NCBI GenBank assembly: GCA_031273495.1
Contig: JAISRT010000036.1
Location: 1-34,540 of the forward strand
Reading direction: 5' to 3'
From: Candidatus Ancillula kalotermitis
GTDB taxonomy: Bacteria; Actinomycetota; Actinomycetes; Actinomycetales; Bifidobacteriaceae
Length of the DNA: 34,540 bases
Positions 31,242-34,540 of the stretch are shown here, in pieces. Made by a program: the position numbers and the translations under genes. Under the pieces are notes generated by a model that ran no database searches, was not told where the DNA came from, and was given only the letters and a program-made list of their open reading frames with translations. Each line of letters starts with the position of its first letter. Within the stretch, counting starts at the first letter, position 1.

Positions 31242-32114
31242 ATAAGAGATACTAAACCACGCGGCGCGACACCAAGAGCAGAACTTCGCACTTGGCATAA
31301 AAAGCGTACCGAAAAAGGCACGTCCACTAAGAGGACTGGAAGTCGAAGTGCGCGTGGTGGGACTGCCCAGCGTAGCAGTGGCAATACCTCCAGCAAGAAG
31401 GACAATATCATCTATGGCGTCAACCCAGTGCTTGAGTATTTGGCAGAAAAGAACCCTGCGCAGAAGCTTATTCTGTCCAGCGGGCTGACTCCAGACAGTA
31501 AAATTCAGGAGATACTGCGCCTCGCGAACGAGGAAAATGTGCCTCTTTTTCAACTACCACGGCAACAAATCGACGACATTTGCAATTCTAGGTCACATCA
31601 AGGTGTCGTGCTCTATTCTGAGGAATACCGCTATTCCGACTTGGCGACAATTCTTGGAAGTGCTGCACCCATTATAGTTCTAGATCATATCACGGACCCA
31701 CAAAATCTTGGTGCAATCATCCGTTCAGCTGCGGCATTTAACGCGAATATTGTCTTGCCGAATGCCCGTAGTGCCTCAGTTAACGCCACAGTTTGGAAGA
31801 CGTCTGCAGGAAATGCATTGAAGACAAAGATTGCCCAAGTCGCGAACCTCAACAATACTGTTGAAACGCTGCAGAAGGCGGGATATTTCGTGGTCGGGCT
31901 GGATGGTGAGGCTGAAATTAAAATTGACGACCCTATAGTTCTGGACAATCCGAGAATAGCAATTGTTGCAGGAAACGAAGGCACTGGGTTGAGTGCACTG
32001 ACCGCGAAAAAGTGCGATGTTCTAGCAAAAATACCGACCGCAGTTGAGTCATTGAATGTTGCCCAGGCGGTCACAGTGACTCTCTACCAAATATCTGCTA
32101 TACTAGGTCAATAG
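31242..32114 (+). CDS. rlmB: 23S rRNA 2'-O-methyltransferase RlmB (TrmH/SPOUT family); apparent ATA start
   Basis: The SPOUT-fold enzyme methylates the 2'-O of a 23S rRNA guanosine. Motifs: [20 protein letters not shown] (motif 1), [11 protein letters not shown] (2) and [16 protein letters not shown] (3). The substrate-binding domain begins [13 protein letters not shown], encoded from 31404. The first ordinary start codon, GTG 31428, would cut this in half. Upstream the frame is open to the ltaE stop (31227) without ATG, GTG, TTG or CTG. It encodes a basic extension with [15 protein letters not shown], resembling that of actinobacterial homologues. The best candidate is ATA 31242, four bases after GGAAGGGG. 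The proposed product is 290 residues. Its last codons hold the lepA promoter. Confidence 0.9.
   Translation: MRDTKPRGATPRAELRTWHKKRTEKGTSTKRTGSRSARGGTAQRSSGNTSSKKDNIIYGVNPVLEYLAEKNPAQKLILSSGLTPDSKIQEILRLANEENVPLFQLPRQQIDDICNSRSHQGVVLYSEEYRYSDLATILGSAAPIIVLDHITDPQNLGAIIRSAAAFNANIVLPNARSASVNATVWKTSAGNALKTKIAQVANLNNTVETLQKAGYFVVGLDGEAEIKIDDPIVLDNPRIAIVAGNEGTGLSALTAKKCDVLAKIPTAVESLNVAQAVTVTLYQISAILGQ
32096..32110 (+). promoter_or_regulatory. Promoter of lepA inside the rlmB end
   Basis: TGCTATACT (32096-32104) is followed by AGGTCA and then ATA 32111, which is in frame with lepA. The element encodes the last residues of RlmB (SAILGQ). Confidence 0.8.
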
Positions 32115-34090
32115 TAGAGAAATACATTAACGCGAAGAATCAGCCAGGTGCCACCGACCCAGAGTTGATTCGTAATTTCTGCATAATTGCCCATATAGAC
32201 CACGGTAAGTCCACACTAGCCGACAGGATGTTGCAGCTCACTGGTGTTGTTGACGCGCGGCAAATGCGTGCACAATACTTGGACCGGATGGACATCGAAC
32301 GGGAGCGCGGTATCACAATAAAAAGTCAGAGCGTTAGGATGCCTTGGGTGTATCATTCTGAGCAGGGTGCACCTTCACCCGAGTCTGACGAGCGGGAAAA
32401 TGGCGCCGTTGTCGGTCAAGAATACTGCCTAAATATGATTGACACTCCGGGCCACGTAGACTTCACGTATGAGGTGTCTCGGTCACTTGCTGCCTGCGAG
32501 GGGTGTATATTGCTGGTTGACGCAGCCCAGGGGATTGAGGCACAAACGCTAGCGAATCTATACATTGCGCTAGAGAATGACTTGACAGTTATCCCCGTTT
32601 TGAACAAAATTGACTTGCCTGCCGCAGACCCAGATAAACACGCTAGAGAACTTGCAAATCTGATAGGGTGCGACACTAGCGAAGTCTTGAGAGTGTCTGG
32701 GAAAACTGGTGCTGGAGTTAAGGAATTGCTTGACGTGATTGTTGAGAAAATACCTCCTGCGACCGTGGCATTGAAGAAGTTCAGCAAGTCGGACCTCGAA
32801 GATGTGGGGGTTGACATTTTGGACAGGGGTAACTCACCTGACCTCGGTGTCATCGCCGCGAATCTCGGTGCCAAGGCGTTGATTTTTGACTCGGTTTATG
32901 ATGTTTTCCGCGGCGTAGTGACGTATATACGCGTTGTTCAAGGGGCGCTTAGACTCAGGGAGAAGATTAAGATGATGTCAAGCGGTGCCACCCACGAACT
33001 TCTTGAAATTGGTGTGATTTCGCCCGAGCCGATGCCTGCAAAGTCGCTGAGTGTTGGCGAAGTAGGCTACCTGATTACTGGGGTGAAAAACGTCGCGGAC
33101 TCTAAAGTTGGAGACACTGTGACTACAGTTGTGCACAGTGCAGTTCACCCACTAGCGGGCTACAAGGAGCCGAAGCCGATGGTGTATTCGGGGCTTTATC
33201 CTATCGAACAAGGTGATTATCCTGCGTTGCGCGATGCTCTCGACAAGTTGAAGTTGAATGATGCGGCGTTACTATATGAGCCTGAGACTTCGGTGGCATT
33301 AGGTTTCGGGTTCCGTGTTGGATTTCTGGGATTACTGCATCTCGAAATAGTCCGTGAGCGCCTTGAGCGGGAGTTTGATTTGGCACTGGTGTCGACTACT
33401 CCGAATGTGATATACAATGTGACGATTGAAGATGGCACAGAATTCGTGGTCACTAACCCGTCGGAGTTCCCGAGTGGGCAGAAAATTATGAAGGTGGAGG
33501 AGCCAATAGTCCGCGCGTCGATACTGAGCCCGAAAGAGTTCGTGGGGACTATTATGGAGCTCTGCCAGATGCGACGCGGTGATATGATTAAGATGGACTA
33601 CCTCTCTGAAGATCGCGTTGAGATGCGTTACCACATTCCACTCGCCGAGATTGTGTTTGACTTCTTCGACTCGCTCAAGTCAAGGACAAAGGGGTATGCG
33701 TCGCTAGATTATGAGCCGAGCGGGGTACGTGAATCCGAGCTAGTCAAGGTGGACATACTGCTTAATCACGAGCCTGTAGATGCGTTTTCCGCGATTGTAC
33801 ACAGAGACAAGGCGTATGATTACGGCGTTATGATGACCGAGAAGTTGAAAGAGCTGATTCCGCGGCAGCAATTCGAGATTCCTATCCAGGCGGCAGTCGG
33901 CACCAGGGTCATCGCACGCGAGTCAATTCGCGCATTGCGCAAGGACGTGACTGCGAAGTGCTATGGCGGTGACATCACCCGAAAGCGCAAACTGCTCGAG
34001 AAGCAGAAGGAAGGCAAGAAGCGCATGAAGACCATAGGGAGGGTCGAAGTTCCACCCGACGCATTCATCGCAGCGCTGAAGACGAACTGA
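32111..34090 (+). CDS. lepA: Elongation factor 4 (LepA); apparent ATA start
   Basis: LepA is a ribosome-associated translational GTPase. G motifs: [31 protein letters not shown]. Effector and C-terminal parts follow: [31 protein letters not shown], and the family-specific end [20 protein letters not shown]. Two insertions relative to Mycobacterium LepA are seen, near residue 80 (acidic, before [10 protein letters not shown]) and before [11 protein letters not shown]. The first canonical codon is TTG 32165, without a Shine-Dalgarno sequence. The upstream codons encode [14 protein letters not shown], similar to relatives, and reach ATA 32111 six bases after the -10. GTA 32114 overlaps the rlmB stop. 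The 3' end is part of a duplicated segment. Confidence 0.95.
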   Translation: MVEKYINAKNQPGATDPELIRNFCIIAHIDHGKSTLADRMLQLTGVVDARQMRAQYLDRMDIERERGITIKSQSVRMPWVYHSEQGAPSPESDERENGAVVGQEYCLNMIDTPGHVDFTYEVSRSLAACEGCILLVDAAQGIEAQTLANLYIALENDLTVIPVLNKIDLPAADPDKHARELANLIGCDTSEVLRVSGKTGAGVKELLDVIVEKIPPATVALKKFSKSDLEDVGVDILDRGNSPDLGVIAANLGAKALIFDSVYDVFRGVVTYIRVVQGALRLREKIKMMSSGATHELLEIGVISPEPMPAKSLSVGEVGYLITGVKNVADSKVGDTVTTVVHSAVHPLAGYKEPKPMVYSGLYPIEQGDYPALRDALDKLKLNDAALLYEPETSVALGFGFRVGFLGLLHLEIVRERLEREFDLALVSTTPNVIYNVTIEDGTEFVVTNPSEFPSGQKIMKVEEPIVRASILSPKEFVGTIMELCQMRRGDMIKMDYLSEDRVEMRYHIPLAEIVFDFFDSLKSRTKGYASLDYEPSGVRESELVKVDILLNHEPVDAFSAIVHRDKAYDYGVMMTEKLKELIPRQQFEIPIQAAVGTRVIARESIRALRKDVTAKCYGGDITRKRKLLEKQKEGKKRMKTIGRVEVPPDAFIAALKTN

Positions 34091-34132
34091 AAAGTAGAAT
34101 AGCGCGCTGAAGACGAACTAGGAACTTCGACC
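34042..34132. repeat. 12-bp inverted repeat spanning the lepA stop
   Basis: GGTCGAAGTTCC (34042-34053, coding for the end of LepA) and GGAACTTCGACC (34121-34132) are perfect reverse complements, 67 bases apart. In transcripts they could pair around the lepA stop codon. Confidence 0.7.
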
Positions 34133-34138
34133 GAGCAG
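34048..34138. repeat. 91-bp direct repeat, copy 1 (lepA 3' end)
   Basis: Identical to 34272-34362 at every base. It covers the last 14 LepA codons, the stop and 48 bases beyond. Within it the 16-mer GCGCTGAAGACGAACT occurs twice (34073-34088 and 34104-34119), an older, nested duplication. Confidence 0.9.
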
Positions 34139-34540
34139 CGTCGCGCGGGCACCGCCTGCTTTGCAGAAGGTGCAAGTCAAGCATAGTGCAGACTTAGCGC
34201 AGAGCGTGTTTGAGCCGACGCGTAAGCGAGGCGAGGCGAGTTCAGGAGCACGGAGTGCGACCAGAATCGGGAGTTCCACCCGACGCATTCATCGCAGCGC
34301 TGAAGACGAACTGAAAAGTAGAATAGCGCGCTGAAGACGAACTAGGAACTTCGACCGAGCAGGGTGGCTTCGCCGCCCTGCGAATGAAGTGAAATAAGGT
34401 CAAACTCGCTTGCGAGTTTGGCAAATAAGCGGAAGGAGAGCTCGGCGTCCACCCGCGCTAGCGCGCGGGACCCTGAGACGCACCCGCCCGCCCGCGAGCG
34501 CAGCGGTTCTTCCTCTCGAAGTTAAATTTGTTATGAATAG
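34091..34540. other. Non-coding, repeat- and hairpin-rich region
   Basis: No convincing gene. It holds the second 91-bp repeat copy and a series of hairpins: GCACC-CTGC/GCAG-GGTGC (34149-34173), CAGGGTGGC/GCCGCCCTG (34360-34380), CAAACTCGC/GCGAGTTTG (34401-34420) and CCCGCGC/GCGCGGG (34452-34469). The short frames open here are antisense to repeat copies. Confidence 0.55.
34272..34362. repeat. 91-bp direct repeat, copy 2
   Basis: Exact copy of 34048-34138, offset 224 bases, containing a fragment of the lepA 3' end and its stop out of context. The left arm of the 12-bp inverted repeat is mostly lost here, so copy 1 is probably the original. Confidence 0.9.

Noticed and set aside
33961-34424. 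Two similar antisense ORFs at the right end
   Set aside because: They are reverse readings of the lepA end and of its duplicated copy.
1-34540. CRISPR arrays, insertion sequences, phage genes
   Set aside because: No spaced direct-repeat array and no transposase, integrase or phage protein was found in any frame.

Overview
The window looks like a piece of a compact, mid-GC actinobacterial chromosome. The proteins read best as Actinobacteria: ParA-ScpA-ScpB in a row, an rplY-pth pair, an HspR-like MerR protein, a TadA-family conjugal-transfer-type ATPase with TadB/TadC proteins, EttA, and LepA with the sequence style of high-GC Gram-positives. From memory, AtpA and EttA most resemble the Bifidobacteriales. 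The base composition is lower in GC than usual for that order, genes abut or overlap, and promoters sit inside the ends of upstream genes. A reduced, possibly host-associated relative is an inference, not something I can prove here.

Layout. 1-442 is non-coding and holds a hairpin repeat and the tRNA-Leu promoter. 443-4258: tRNA-Leu(CAG), yebC, ettA, and the C-terminal half of a surface acyltransferase with an SGNH domain. 4337-6779: a minimal Tad-like secretion set (TadZ-like, TadA, fused TadB-TadC). 6802-9124: proA, a GT4 glycosyltransferase and the 4.5S SRP RNA. 9203-12835: dnaB, a small GNAT protein, an M24 aminopeptidase and a MerR regulator. 12868-15288: parA, scpA, scpB (chromosome segregation and condensin). 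15289-18554: surface-glycan genes (GT4, the N-terminal half of an acyltransferase-3 protein, another glycosyltransferase-like protein). 18538-20865 (minus): clpX and a beta-lactamase-fold protein. 20902-22452: a secreted coiled-coil cell-wall protein. 22453-23929 (minus): cysK-cysE. 24008-24219: a second copy of the hairpin repeat. 24220-26788: an AT-rich GT8 gene and a second ABC-F gene. 26932-34090: rplY, pth, a solitary atpA, a threonine aldolase, rlmB and lepA. 34091-34540: non-coding, with a 91-bp duplication of the lepA end and several hairpins.

The most striking signal is in the expression signals. A block close to TGTGCTATACTAGTGATATG recurs about a dozen times. It is an extended -10 with almost no -35, and the start codon usually lies exactly six bases after the -10, which implies leaderless mRNAs. 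The same geometry puts in-frame ATA (lepA) and ATT (proA) codons where the start should be. scpA and rlmB encode conserved N-termini with no ATG, GTG, TTG or CTG available. This suggests that non-canonical start codons are used.

Other notable points are an acyltransferase-SGNH protein apparently split into two genes 13 kb apart (one half with a G9 tract), a condensed TadB-TadC fusion with no pilin gene nearby, atpA separated from the rest of the ATP synthase operon and carrying a lysine/alanine-rich tail, and an SRP RNA whose promoter is inside the coding end of the upstream gene.
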